Below are positions 46,260 to 61,013 of a stretch of DNA of 64,000 nucleotides, piece after piece. The notes beneath the pieces are model-generated. The model was given only the letters and a program-made list of their open reading frames with translations, searched no databases and was not told where the DNA came from. Source of the stretch: Syncephalis plumigaleata (lineage: Eukaryota > Zoopagomycota > Zoopagomycetes > Zoopagales > Piptocephalidaceae). Positions within the stretch are counted from its first letter, which is position 1, and the number at the start of each line of letters is the position of its first letter. Location: positions 1,922,001 through 1,986,000 of the forward strand of contig JAIXMF010000001.1 of NCBI GenBank assembly GCA_025201365.1. Direction: 5' to 3'. Position numbers and translations under genes: made by a program.

Positions 46260-47947
46260 TTTGTTGTTCTTTATGACAATGTGGTAGCAATAGTGGCATT
46301 AGTGGTAATAATGATTGACTTTATTCGAGTAGACTGAGGCCTATATCTATATGTGTGTGTGCGTGTATACATGTATATAGAATGTGGTTACACGCGTAGT
46401 TAGGCGAGGTAAAACTTCAATGAAAAAAAGGAGCATGATTAGCGCGATGAATTAGACGTGCCATAACTGAGCATCCATATCGAGACTGACTTGTGATAAA
46501 CAGTCCTACGTCGTGCTACATGAGTAACGACGTAGAAAGGTAATAAGGAAATGAATGTTAACACGCGTCGTGGTCATGTCGCGCGTTACACTTGTAGGTT
46601 AGCGTAACCAGTGTCATTGACCACTGCACCACTAAGCTGACCAGTTATTCTGGTTCTTTAGTCACAGAATTAGTCTATAGTTTATTGTTACATCAGAGGC
46701 CTAGCTCTCATTGAGTATGAGCGAATGAATGAGCGAATGAGTGAATGAACAAGTATGAACTGACTTACCCCCACCTAATATCGAAGGTAATGATCACATC
46801 ATACATTTGGGAGGGGAGTAGACTAAATTATTAATGGCTTAGTACTGGCCGTTGCACTTTAGTTAAGGAGCATCCAAGGAGGGAGGGACATTATGATTTA
46901 TTTATTTGTTTATTTACTAGGTGATCCGTTGCTTGATGCCTAGATCAATTAATGCATCTACGTTAATCGGCGATACATCGTATCCGCTAATAGCACCACA
47001 TGATATGGCATGTGAGATAAATGAGAAACAAGCATTTGCTACATGGAATCTTCTATCATCGTCGTCTGCACCGTGCTTTGTGCCATTATTATCACTAGCG
47101 TGACTGCAATAATGTTACGCAATGAAAATTTGCTCATTAAGAACGGCAAATTGGGATATCGTCGAATTGAGCCGTTTCACTTGTAGCTAGTAACACATAT
47201 TGAGAGACCAATTATTCGCTGTAATATATGTTCTCGAATACGCGTTACTGATGCATTGCCGTATAACGAGTACATGATGGTATAACATGTGACCACTACG
47301 ATATGTGCGTGATTTTTAGTTTGTAAAACAAGAGAAACATACATTGACGAAAAATCAATACTCTATAACATCTATCATGTACAATAGTAGGTGTAATTTT
47401 ATTCATAACGAGTCATCATACCTATGTTGATCAAGTTACTAGGGAGGATAAATACGTTTACCAAAGAAATATCAGATGAATTACTAGTCAGGTACAATTA
47501 GCATATCGTACTAGATGGAAAAATATCGACATGATAGAAAGCGTAACATGTCTGATTCCTAGTCTACTGCTCTTTATTAAGCTATAGGTGGGGTTTGTAA
47601 TATCGCGTTTATCTTTCCATAATGAGTAGAAGTATGCCTGATGCTGTATTGAAATTCCGTATATACATACTAAAAAGCGGCAAGTTCAAAATGGCAGGTG
47701 AATGACCATTTAGATTTCCCTGTTTCGAGTTATAAATTACCGCTACTCCTTCATCTATTAATGGTAGTTCAAAGTTATTTTAAACTACGTCCTTTCACGG
47801 GTAGCCATTAGCTATTTATACAAGAGCGAGGCAGCTCACGAATCGAATAGTCATTCCACATCTTCGTACCCCTCTTCTTTGCATTATAGATACAACTGCT
47901 AGTCAGCTAGAACACGTTCACCTCCCCACACATTCCTTCATAGATTT
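46260..47947. other. long intergenic region
   Basis: Upstream region of both flanking genes. No supported gene; the frame at 46921-47103 is weak. GAATGA-type short repeats occur near 46720-46745 and a GT run near 46352-46362. A tRNA-like but unconvincing fold lies at 46571-46643 on the minus strand. Confidence 0.45.
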
Positions 47948-50010
47948 ATGACATCAATTTTCCTTGTTACTATGTCGACGACTACCTCAAAAACATGCAT
48001 GCTACTAAGCGCCATCGGCTGGTGGATTGCCTTCATTCAAGTTGCCACCGCATCTCTTTCCTTCTCGTTTAACGGTGTCAATCACAATTACGCCACTTAT
48101 GATCCGCTACTTGTCAACGTTCCTTACTACAAACACACCGGACCGATTCACAGGATTCGGTTTGATCACGAAGATAGCTATGGCTGCAAAGTATCCTTAC
48201 CGGATACCGACACGAATGCAGCTATTGCTACAAATAACACTAACGTCATCGCGGTCATCGAAGAGACAACCGCCATGTATTATGGTTGTCAAACAATAGC
48301 ACAAGTAAATAAGAGATATATATATAAATACACTGCAACTATTTATTGATACCCGTATAAATTATAGATTAGTGCAGCGGTTGCCGAGCATAGTCGTACA
48401 CGTCAATCGGCTGGCCATCCTCCAATCAGTGCACTACTAGTATTGCTGGATCAAGACAATTGTGCTACATCGGGTGGGCCACAAGATCCATTGACCGTCT
48501 CTCATAAAGTACGCATTCCCGATGGCAAGCTAGAGATGCCCACGGCACTACTGCCTATCGAGCATATTGATGAATTCTCCACGATCATGACAGAGACCAC
48601 CGAATCGTTAATGCTTACCTTGGAGCAAGGTATGTATCATTGCATCAGTAGCGTGATGTCATTACTAAAGTTGAATGCCGACAATTTCCGTATCATTTGA
48701 TAGAACAAGGTCCTTGGAATAGCGTTCTATTCTCGCAAAACTACTCGGCTACACGCTGGATTCTTGTTGCATTATGTGTATGCTCTGTGCTTTACAGCCT
48801 ATTCAAGGTAGCGCTACTAATCCGGTCCAAGACATTTCGCTTTGAAAAGTCGTTCATTGTTCTTTCCCTGGCCATGCTCGCCTCGATTTGTAAGTGAACG
48901 ATGATTATACGGCAGTAATGTCTCCCCTCTAATACGTATATAATACTTCTTTAGTCATTGTAGTCTTTATCTCACTCAATGAGTATACACTGGCGGCAAC
49001 AATTCTATTCCGTTTGGGTAGTATTATCCTTTGGTTTGCATTTTGCTTCGCACTCTACTTGTGGTAAGTTAGCCGAGTTCATAATTCACCAGCTGTTTTT
49101 ATATTAATAATTATTCGATAAAGGACGTCAACCATAGATGAAATTCGCAACAAGAAAGACAAATCCTTCCGAGTGGTGCTTCTGATCCTTATGGCTATAG
49201 TATTTGCTTCCTACTTGGCAAATCTCATATTAGCATTTACCACGGCGAGCACATCGGGCAAGGTCGTCGCTCATGTATTTACGTATCTTCAAACAGCTAT
49301 TTATGTTATTTTGGTAGCTATTATTTCTCATTATGGTACGTATGATTGCAAGTAACTGAATAACCTAATACTTACACGTGTAACATTATAGACATTTCAT
49401 TCCGATTGGAAAACCACCAAGAGATGTGTCGACCGTCAAGACAGCGTGTTTTCAAAACAGTAAGTAAAGTAGTTTGCAAATGCCAATGTATTAGCCAGTC
49501 TTCTTAAGTAACGTATACTTTGTTACTAACTATCGTGTAATTTATTAGCTACGTGTCTCTATAGGCATTAGTGCGATTACACTGTTTGTGGAATCAGTAA
49601 CCAATACAGCCACGATTACCGGGTTATTCCACGGGGAAATACCCGCCACCGTAGCTTGTTGGCTTATCGACGATACTTGCTTCGTTATCCGATGCGTTGC
49701 TCTATTGTCGCTCTATTCCGTTAGAAAGATGCGCACCATCGGGAATGGACCGGACGACTACTATTCTATTTACAGTAGTAAATGGACGCAGTGTACATCC
49801 GCGCAACCGAGTCCAGCTTTACCAAAGTCAAAACCCGAGTTGCGAGTGGACACGTCCCACGTCACTACATCCACACCTCGCCATGAACATTTGACCATCC
49901 AAATTCCAACATTATCCATTCGCAACGGTATCGATCGCGCTCTATCCCCTATACTTTATGATAATCCTTTGTTCACTCAAAATATAACACCTACCCCTAT
50001 GTTTCCATAA
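47948..50010 (+). CDS. secretory-pathway seven-helix protein with lumenal PA-like domain
   Basis: It has a signal peptide (TCMLLSAIGWWIAFIQVATA, from ATG 47948 or 47972) and a 200-residue lumenal domain with Cys pairs (SYGCKV, YYGCQT, DNCAT) and alternating strands, similar in style to protease-associated (PA) domains. About seven hydrophobic segments follow (WILVALCVCSVLYSLFKVAL, SFIVLSLAMLASI, LGSIILWFAFCFALYLW, VVLLILMAIVFASYLANLIL, VFTYLQTAIYVILVAIISHY, VSIGISAITLFVE, CFVIRCVALLSLYSV). The C terminus is Ser/Thr/Pro-rich and cytosolic. Seven or so short introns. Signal peptide plus ectodomain plus seven helices suggests a receptor or sorting protein. I know no named family that fits. Confidence 0.65.
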
Positions 50011-50267
50011 ATTAATGAAAAATACTTATTGTTATTAAAGTAAATATATAAATAAATGATATTCTATTATGCATTAGCCATTACAAATCAGCTGCTAGTA
50101 CTTGTTGCAACATGAATGCTAACTCATTAATGATATTTGTATGTGTGGAATCACTAATTAAATAACGCCAAAACACACACGACGATCAATTTAATGGAAC
50201 GCGTTGTTTTCTTCTCATTTTTCTTCCTCACCACACACACGCTACCTAGCCTTCTTTGCTTGATAGC

Positions 50268-53200
50268 ATGAAACGTAAACGTCTCTCGCTTGTTGACACA
50301 ATCTCGTCTGGTGATGACGACAACAACAACAACAACAACAGCGATGATGATTACGATAACTCTACCACTAATTTGACTGAAGAATGGCGTGTTAATTTAG
50401 TTAGTGAAGATGAAACTCGTCGTATTGTTATGGAATCAGTACAGCCAGTACAGCCAACTAATGAAATGATAAACCCGGTATTGAATGCTGCTCAACTATT
50501 CAAGATTGAAACACTCGCTGATATATCAACTGAAGCAATAGCAAGTATATGCTAGTAATGGTAATGACGTCAACTAACACACACACATATCAATATGCTA
50601 CTTGTTTATCTTTCTTTATAGATAGCATCAAAAACCACCAAGACTACACCACAGTATCGTATTATTGCTTCTGATTACGCGGTCTGCTGTCTTATCGATA
50701 AGCAAGTCTATTTATTCAATACTGATTGTACAGCACATGAGGCGGCAATTATGTTAGGCAAGTTAAACGTAGTACTACCATCATCACCATCACCATCATC
50801 ATCATACTAATACACCGTATGTATTGTAGATTGTCGAGCAGAACTAGCAACATTCAGTAAATCATCACGCTTTCTAGTGGTAGTAGATCAATGGGGCTCG
50901 ATACACTTTGTTCATAGATTATCGCGTAATGTTATTTATTCTCAATCGATAAACAGCAATACAAATACAAATAATAGTAGTGACGATAATCCATTTATAA
51001 CTAATATGGAGACTACATTCTCAGTAGTAATGTTTAATCAAAGTAAAAGGTAACTATTGCATAGAATGATTGTATATATATATATTAATCTATAGAACTA
51101 TAATAGTGATAAAATGGAAGCGAATGAATTAGAATCATTATTTATAGTGTATAATAAAACACAATTATTAATGCTAAGGAATATGGATCTTAAACGACTA
51201 GACGATGCTATACAAAGCAAGGATAGTTCAACCATTCAACAGGTAATCAACTAGATGTTATAGGTAGCATTACTAATCATCATTGTTTATTAGATTAAAG
51301 ATAAGATGGTGACATTACATGTGGATCTATCCTCATATCACCATCAAGTCAATGATATTATACAGCATGATTCGAAGTTGATTATTGCAGGCAATGGTAT
51401 GACTACTACTACTATAACATTACAGCAAACTAATCATGATATTGATACTAGGTCGAGCAACTATCTCAGTATGGAATTACATTGATGCTGACTCGGACAC
51501 AACAGAATCGAATATTTGCATACATGACTATGTAGAACATGACAATCGTGTAAAGGAGACTCGACAATTACTTTTACATCCACAGGGCCAGTTACTTATT
51601 TCATTGAATGAACACGGTCATATCATTGTATGGCATCTCCCCACGTAGGTGCTTGTTTCTTTTTCCTGTCAATACATGAATGATAGTCAGTATTAACTAG
51701 TTTATCAAGATTAATTCAGGTTGGATCATCGAGGAAGCATACATCATTATTATTCGATACAATTCAATGGACTGCACTCTATCCATCCATGAACTCGATT
51801 ACAATACTCGCATTGAGTAAAGCAATGGATGCACAACGACATGCATGTATTATTGACATGCCAAATTTCACTGTCAAACAACAATGGCATATCTCATTGA
51901 ATGCATCACTGGCCAGTCAAGCTTATACACGCAAGGTATGTTGCACATATGTATTTACACACACATATATATATAATATTCACACTGTTATACCAATAGA
52001 GTGACATATTATGGTTGGAATACAATGATGCACCATTATCGCGGTAAGTTGGATCATTTGCATTGACATGTATGATCGTATTAACTCAGAATGCATCTAC
52101 TAGATCATTGAGTATTCGCAGTCTATCTGGCATGACACCCATACTACGCTATCAGCAATTGTTACGAAAACATAAATACGATAAAGCAAATCAATGGGCC
52201 ATGCAGCATCAATTGGATGTAAAGGTAAATATTGCATTCTAATACATAAGGGAATACAATAGTATTGACATTAGGATAACTACAGCTGATCACCGAGTAT
52301 CGATTACAGCACTTTGTGACTGTAAATGAGCAATGTAAACGAGTACATGCTTCAGCAATAATTAACCTAGATCAAATTGAGTCAGTAATTGCCGATTTGA
52401 ATAATTTACATCAAGTAAGAAGCAATATCTAGTAACAAAGTAATAATTGACATAATACTTACATGAACTATTAGAGTAATCTAGGCTACGGTATCACATT
52501 TTGTATTCATGCTCGTGCAGAAACAGCAACCATCACACGACAACTACTAGAATGGGCAGAGTCCAATGTAGTTAGACTAGATAACAATGAGGAAACAAGC
52601 GACCTAATAGAGGAATTACGTAGTACGGTTAATCGATTTGGTACATGGAAATACACACTATCATTGAATACATCATCATCATCAATCGACATGGATTGGC
52701 GTGCATTCCAACATACTGATTTGTTAAAACTATTACAGCACTATTTAATGCATGATCAACTGAATAGTGTAGCCATAATATGGCGTCGTCATTATCATGG
52801 TAAGTAGATCATCTATAATGTAATTCACTCATTCATATATCATCATGATTACTAGAATTAAAACCGAATATTGATCAAATTATACAATGGTTCAATGAAG
52901 TATCAGATTCGGTATTAGTATCGAGTCAGATATGGTTACAAGATCAAGTTATTCCATGGTTGAAATCTACCAATATTAATGATTTGTAAGTAGTGTTACG
53001 TATAGACTAGTATACTCTCATTGACACATCATTATAGACAAACATTCTATCAATGGCTACAGGGTAGAGCACGACGTATCGAGCAACATGATGAACGACC
53101 ACATCGTGCATTCGAATTGATGAAGTTGACAACAAACAGTAAATCATGGTATTTACTCAATAGTGTTACACCAAGTTGTTATATACAACACACGCTACTT

Positions 53201-56200
53201 TCATCTACATGTAATCCATTGGATAACTCGATAGAATCTACTTGCTTATTGTATTATAAACAACTACAAGATCGATGTTATTTATGGGTGAGTAGTATTC
53301 ATATCATCATTCATTGTATACTAATTCAATGTAGGATCAATTGAGTATTCGAATATCATTACAAATCTATAATCAGAAATCACCCTCACAAATAGGATTA
53401 TGGATATTATTACGTGCACAACAAGTAGATACACTAATCGATACAATAGAGAAACAATTAATGCCATACACGAAACGACATCAATTACAATTGACTGATG
53501 TATTATCGAGTTATATCAAATTACTGTTAGAGAAACAATCAGATGGTAAGATATATAAATAATGATTACTATTAGTATACTAACATTATAATTAGATTGG
53601 TTAAGCTTGACTATTGCTGTTATCAATTATGTATCTATACCGAGATTGAATGAAGATACTCTACTGGAATGGATGCGTTGTTTACCTGTACCATGGTCTA
53701 GTTCGGTAGATGATCTATTAAGACAAATTGTAACACATTATATGAATGAGACAAGCATCAAGGAACAATATCGATTATTACTATTACGTCGTCGATTACT
53801 ATCCTATGGATTAACTGAATTGAATATGGCTGATCTAGGATTCATACGAAGTAAGTGATGACATGATAATGATAGTAATACTAATGAATCTATTACAGGA
53901 GTAGTATTGTATATTATACGTCAAGTGGATAGACGTGATGCACTCGATGATGCACTTAAAGTAAGAAGTTATATAGTGTATATGTATATGATTACTATTA
54001 CTAATGTATCATGTTAGATGGCCGATATTTATTATCATTTAAAACCACATCAAATCTATGTTGAACGTATGCAAGCACTAGTTGAAGCCAATCAAGTTGA
54101 TGAAGCTGTACTTGTATATCAACAACTATTGAAATCTTATAGTAATAATAGTAATCAACAATCATTTAGAGATAGGTAATTAAGATACTAAATAGTCTTG
54201 TCAATAGTAGTAGAGTAACATTCATGTATCACTTAGGGATATTGACCCATGGCAGATTGGCGAGGAAATGATCTATTGGTTAATAGATTTGACAGAAGGT
54301 AAGAATAAGCAATGATATATACATATACAATAATCTAATATTTACTATAATAATAATAGAATGGGAATGTATAGACTCACAACAACAATATGCCATACTA
54401 AAAATGATGCAAGAAATAATGAGCACTGTATTGACTGAACGACCAGTAACACAAATGAAGGCACTCAATAGTATTATCCATACCGATTACTTGACTAGTG
54501 TACAACAATCATTAAGATTACTAGAGGAATTCAGTATTAGTATGTTACCAAGTAGTTCAATGACCGATGAATCACGTCTTCATCTATTTGAACATCATAT
54601 AACACAGGTATTCAACATGAAATATACATAGACATGTAGACATGAAATACTAACCAATATCATTATCTAGTTATCATTAGCTGAAACAGAGAGGTATATT
54701 ATATAAAGTACATATCCATAGAATGATGTTGATTGACATGATGTATACGATATAGATTAGGCAGTATATTGGGTATCAATCAATGGGAGATCAAGATTAG
54801 ATGGATACTCAATCGAGTGGATAGTAAAGAACAAGATGTGGATATACACACCATTCTATGGATTATACTACAGGAGATGCTTGCCACTTCTTGTTCAATA
54901 TCACATAATCTATGGCATCTATTCAGTCATCTTATCAATCGTATATTATTACCTACATCGAATAATCAACTAATAGAACGACATGAATCAACAAGAGAAA
55001 AGGTAACAATTATTATTATGTAATGATATATACAAATGTATATCCTATTAATACATTATTACTAGATGATCAAGTATATGTTACTGATTATTCAACAACA
55101 AATACGATACTGTATACCATTGAGTATATCAGAACAACTAGATCAATTCATACGCTATGAGTTATTACAACATTTATTCTCACATACAGTACAAGGTGCT
55201 TATACACGTACAATGACTACAACAATGTCCTATAAAGGTATGTACCTATATATATATATATATATATATATGAAAGTAGTTAACATTAAATAAGAGCAAC
55301 AATCAATGATGACTACATACATCATGTCACAAACATTACCATTAATGAATTGGTTATTCGAGGGACAATATCAACACTTTTGGGAGAATACACTTGTTAT
55401 GGATACGAATATCATGTTAGATAAAGTAGCAAGTATACTACAAATGACAACAAATGATACAGTATGTATAATTAATGTATTACTTAATAGTCATTACTAA
55501 TATTGTCATTATCATTACTTATAGACATTCATTAATAAGGGTAAATCATTAGTGAATACTCATTTACTTAACAGTCATGATAGTAAAATGTTACCTGATA
55601 TAATACACTACTTGCAAGAACATCGATCATTATCATCAGCTATACGATTAATACTATGGGATATGACAAGACAACAACGACAACAATCTAATGGAACTAG
55701 TATGATCAATCATGATACTATTAGTGTCAAATCAATCTATGAACTTATAAAACCTATGGCACAGAAAGTAAATACGTTTATTAGTAACAAATTATGACGA
55801 CTCTTATACTAATAACACGATTATATACACGTATTTAGATATTAAATGTGAAAGCTGTACATCCACTATGGGCTATTACTTATTTGACAGCATTACCACA
55901 AGAAACAGCATTTGATATCTATAGAGTATGTTAGTATACATGATATTGATATAATAGATATTGACATGATTATCCATTTAGGCTAGTCTAGCGAGTGTTG
56001 GCACGCAGTATGATCGATTGGCTCGACTAGCATCTATTGGTATGATATGTGCATCACAATGGAAACAACGCACATTTATGCTTGATTGTCGACAATTAGC
56101 CGTGAATGCTCATTGGTGGCAACAATTTCAATGTTTAGGTAAGTGTGAAGATATACATAAGAGAGAATGATCTTTAACATGTACATGTGAATAGGTATTG

Positions 56201-59200
56201 AATTCAGTGATAATGCATTTAGAGCAAGTCTATCACAGGTAGTGACTATCAACGAATGCTACTACCGACATTATTAAAGAAACAGAATGGGATATATCAA
56301 CAGTATTTGAATTTGCACAAGCCTATCAATTGAATGGTGAGTGCTATTTAGTTATTGTAATAATATATACTCATTATTATTATTATTAGAGGATGAGGCA
56401 TGCTTTATTTGTATTGAAACGATATTACTACATCGACAAGCATTAGATGCTGTTCAATTAACAGTTGCAGTCAATCAAGTAGAGAATAAGCATAGATTGA
56501 TTGAACGATTAGAGACAAAATGTATACCGTACATCTCTGGTACTGATTATGAACGTGAGTGTAATCAATATGTATTAATAATAGTAATAATGCTCATCTA
56601 TGTATTAGGGTTACAACTAATCTATAAGCAAATAAGTCAATTGGAGTCACAACATGAAAGTGCAAAGGCAGCATTAATGATTCTCACATGTCTACTCGAT
56701 TATGAACGACTTTGCAAGCATAGAGTAGAGAAATTACCATTCAATAATGATGATGATGATGAAGAACAAGGTAGCGTATATGATAGATCATTACTAAATA
56801 GTACATGAAGAGATTAACATATCTCTATTAACTAGACGCTGTATTGAATCATCGTATATCATTCCATGATTTACGATCCAATGCATGGTCAATTTTATCC
56901 TCAATGATTGATATGCATAATGTACATATACTATTACCGTTACATATTCCACTTCAATTGTCAGCAGATCAATTCTATAAGCAAGCTATTGTAAGTAGTA
57001 TAGCTGATATATATATATATAGATGCTAATGATATATGTAATAGGAATCTGCATTGTCTACTAATGATGAATCAAATGAGGAAGCATCATCTCATAAATC
57101 AACAAAGCATCAAATTGATTTTGATCGACTAAGCAATCTAGTCAAGAAGATTCAAGATCAATCACAAGCCATTGATATGCTGAAATACATCATTTCTGCC
57201 TACAATAGTGATCATATTGATGTCATCAATAATAGAATAGAAGCATTAGAGATGGCCTGTTCATGGTGTACATCATGGAGTGAGCATTTGTCTGTAGTAA
57301 GTTACTATTTGTATACTCATATCATCATTGATGATTAACATGAAATGATATAGGAACAAAAGCAAGAGACATTGAATGAGACATTACAACAATTCCAACA
57401 ACAATTGAATGAATGTAGAACACATGCTATGCTCTGTACTAATGGATGGCTAATACTAAAACCGTATATAAGTGATCCATTAATATTGATACGCGAGTTG
57501 TATAGCATGAATGAATTATGGACACCATTAATAGATCAACATCAACATCAACATCGTAAATCATGTACAAAAGAATCAGTAAATATGCTTATTAGTATGC
57601 TATGCAAGCATTATAAACTACAATCAGATAAAGTATTGAGTGCAATATTAATGGTAAGCATTACTAATAACATGTCTAATCAATTAATATATACTAATAA
57701 TAATATAATAGGAATGGTTAAAAGAACCGATATCATCTTCTATTACATCAACTACTTATTTATTATCTACTTGGTTACAGGTAATACATTCATCATTATA
57801 CATACACAAATGCTTATTATTTATATTGTATATGATAGATGACTAGTCACACTGATGAACAAGAGGAACATCGACGTGTTAAATTGGTTCGATTAATGCA
57901 GACTACTTTGTATGAGAAGCGTGTTAGTTATTTGTTAAAGTTTGCCTATCAGGTGAGATGACTATCATTCATGTATGTATGAGTATTACATATATGACAC
58001 TAACAATGATATAATTAGCCATCACATAAGATACCTACTGTAGCACGTATACGAGCATTAACTGTGTTATTTATGGTGGCTGATGCACAAGCAATTACAC
58101 GAGTACATCGTTATGAAGATGTTCGGTAAGTAGTAGTAGTAGTAGTCATAGTATAGATGATAACAAGCAATGATTAACCTATATATGTAAATGATAGTGA
58201 ATACTTGCATCTACTATTGTATATGGTAGATTTTGAGGATTTACGTATATCGCAATCACTTAAGGAATTCCATGCATGTGACAAATTAGCATTGGCACGA
58301 TCATTGTGGATTAGTCATTCACATGATGTTAAATTAGTCAAACTTATTGGTAATCTATGTATGGATTTCAAACTATATGATCTGGTATTATGGGAACACT
58401 TGCTTACCCATTTAGTACAAGCACGCGAGGTAAGAAATCATAGTCATAGTTATAGTTATAGTCATAGTTATAGTAGTAATAATAATGTATGAATCAATGA
58501 TGTGATCTATCATCTAGATTGATTACATGACGCGTATACTTGAACATATCGATACAATATCGGAATTATCAAGACTTACAGTAATACCTACTATTAGGAG
58601 TAGATTGGTACATGCAGCCATTGATGAATTAGCAACGAGTACTTTATCTAATCATTGTAAGTTACTTTAATGTTTCTACAAGTAGTATACTAATGATAAT
58701 AATAATGAATAGATAATGAGTTACGCATTATGGCTTTAATACATCGTCAATCAGGATCATTAGACGAACAAGAAATGATTCGTATTGTTAATTATGCTCA
58801 ACGAACATACCCATCATAGTAGTTCTACGACTAATGACATGTCTACCTAATAGTGAAGAGTTAGCACAACAACGCAAGGTAATTAGTTACCTATTAGTAT
58901 GACAGTTTAAATACTAATAATAATGCTATTAGATGCTAGTCAATACTTTATCTGCAAATGATATACAAGCATTATTGTATCCATTCAAATGGAAGGTGTA
59001 CAATGTGAGAGTAATGAAATGATGATAATGATGATACCGTATTGTATTCTATGATGGGACATAGTTATCGAGTATCCATCAAGGTAAGTATATCTAGTTA
59101 TTAATGGATAACTACTTGTATAGTAAATATTAATATGAATGGATTAGGCATTGTATGAGGATATTTTCGATCGTATTGATACACAAGGATTCTATCAAAC

Positions 59201-59541
59201 ACTTATGCAAATGCCACGATTTGCCACTCATTGGTTGCATCCATTGGTTGACTTTCTCGTACAGCATGATCGTTTAAATCAAGCATTAACTACGGCCATT
59301 AATATGAATATGATGGGTGTGGCACGAGCTGCTGTGAAACTATACTACACACATCATAGTATAGAGAAGGATCAACAAGCCTACTTGTCATCATTGACCA
59401 TCGATGCTGATAATATGACATTAGATCCATTGATCCATTGGAAGTAAGTTGAATCTAGTAACAAGTGTAGAGTAATGAGATTGTACACTTTATTAATATG
59501 TCAATCTATTACATAGATATATCTGTATGCAAAGAATATAA
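50268..59541 (+). CDS. KNTC1: kinetochore-associated protein 1 / ROD (RZZ complex), about 30 exons
   Basis: ROD, with Zw10 and Zwilch, forms the RZZ complex that recruits Mad1-Mad2 and dynein to unattached kinetochores. The start MKRKRLSLVDTISS (ATG 50268) leads into an acidic segment and a beta-propeller-like N-terminal region (LVVVDQWGSIHFVHRLSRNV). A very long helical repeat region follows. Two stretches match animal KNTC1 well: TFYQWLQGRARRIEQHDERP, and near the C terminus LARSLWISHSHDVKLVKLIG followed by LCMDFKLYDLVLWEHLLTHL, corresponding to the LWKNHSHES and YKIYDLQLWNGLL region. NBAS/Sec39 is the related alternative but lacks those motifs. Introns are 45-80 bases, often with TA runs; the one at 50758 has a GCAAGT donor. 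The last coding exon may be 59517-59541 after a GTAAGT intron; otherwise the stop is at 59447. Codon use is very AT-rich. Confidence 0.82.
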
Positions 59542-59625
59542 CATTCTAATATGTATGTTAGACATGATTACTATTACTATTAAATGATCTTTAATAATAG
59601 TGATATGATGATTTTTATTAATTGT

Positions 59626-60491
59626 TTAACCGCGTTTGCGTACATAAAATTCATGAGCCAATTGATGGACATGTGGTGGATACGGTGATGGTATTTCCGA
59701 TTTACCTGGTCGTGCCACCGGTTCACGTAGAAAGATGGCAGAACATGTAGCGTAGTCCACTTCAAGGTAATCCGGTATAAAATGGAATGGTTGACTATAA
59801 TCACGCGGTGTATAAGTATGTGGATCTTTGGGTGATTCACCGCGTTTAAGCATTGGAATAGCATCAGGGTCTACGGTAATCATGTCACCATCTTTAAGTT
59901 TATAGGACGGATATAACATCTATTAGTAGTAAACATATTGTATAAGTATAATGATTCTATAATACATTAGTCAATATAGTGTACTTGCCTTTTTCTCATT
60001 AACTTGTACGGCACCATGACGAATCATTTGATGAGCGGTCATCACACTAGGTGCGAATAAACAACGGAACACGGCTACTTCTAGTCGACGTTCTAGTTCC
60101 GCAAAGGTAAGTGATGGAATAGTGAGCCACTACCAGTTAAACTTGACGTGTAATTATCCGTTGAATTACGCATATTACTCGATGATGATGATGATGATGA
60201 TGGTAGACGTGCCTTACTACTACCAACCATGGTGGGTGAGTTGGCATCACCTGCATAACCAGTGGGTAACCAGCGACCACCTGCATTGAATAAGCGTTGC
60301 CATTGACGCTCTGTAATATGATCACCGTGATAGCCACGCGTTAAACGTTTCGCCTCCCATCGTTGTTGGTAGAGTGTTTTACGTCCAGTTTGTGGTGGTA
60401 ATTCGCGTTGTGCCAAGTTATAAAGATTAAACTTATTCCATGACATACGGACTAAACCGCGAGCTACACTAAATGGAGCACGATGTCGCAT
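59626..60491 (-). CDS. NAM9: mitochondrial small-subunit ribosomal protein uS4m (Nam9), one frame break
   Basis: The N terminus [20 protein letters not shown], then [20 protein letters not shown], matches fungal Nam9. The second part has the S4 RNA-binding domain: [20 protein letters not shown], then [20 protein letters not shown]. Exons are 60491-59989 and 59919-59626; the intron has a GCAAGT donor. A Ser-rich linker lies at about residues 95-115. Just after it, near 60127, the frame shifts: GSGS is followed in the next frame by [12 protein letters not shown]. One missing base accounts for this and gives 265 residues. The protein is essential for respiration in yeast and the S4 domain beyond the break is perfectly conserved, so decay is improbable. 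It initiates assembly of the 37S subunit in the matrix. Confidence 0.85.
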
Positions 60492-61013
60492 GATTGTCGT
60501 TTCTCTCTCTTTGTTTACGCGTGATTATTCCTTGATTGATTCGTATATTGTATACTACAATGGAATGCTGACTAAATAACGTAATAATTACGCGTAAAAC
60601 GTCAATAAACAATAATAAATGCGACGATCTACGAAAAGAAAGAAAGAAAGAAGTGAGAGAGAGCAAGCGCGTTAATATAGTATGGACAAGCTAAAAAGAG
60701 AAACTACATAAATCATCATTCTATACTTGTGATTTTTAATAAACACATATCGCTCATATTATGAGTAGTCATTATTTCAATTTATTAGTAAAGAATCGAT
60801 TAAGAAGACTCTAGTTGTATAATGTAACAGTATGAATCTTGTATATATATTGTTTGTATGATGTATAATATTTATTGATGAGTAGATGATAGAGCATTGA
60901 ATATTCGTTGAGTGAGTGATTAATAGCGGAGATATCACAGAAAGAGAAAGGAAAAAAAAGAAAAAAAAGGTTGTTCTTCTTTCACTCTTCCTACTACATC
61001 TCACATTACTAAG
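60492..61013. other. intergenic region between divergent genes
   Basis: Shared 5' region of NAM9 (-) and zuotin (+). Contains GAAA runs near 60638-60652 and AAAGGAAAAAAAAG near 60945-60970. No gene seen. Confidence 0.5.

Noticed and set aside
46571-46643. tRNA-like fold on the minus strand (TGGTCA with TGACCA ends, 72-73 bases, GTGGTGCAGTGG resembling a D arm)
   Set aside because: There is no TTCRA-type T loop or B box, and the centre folds better as a GGTTACGCTAACC hairpin than as an anticodon arm.
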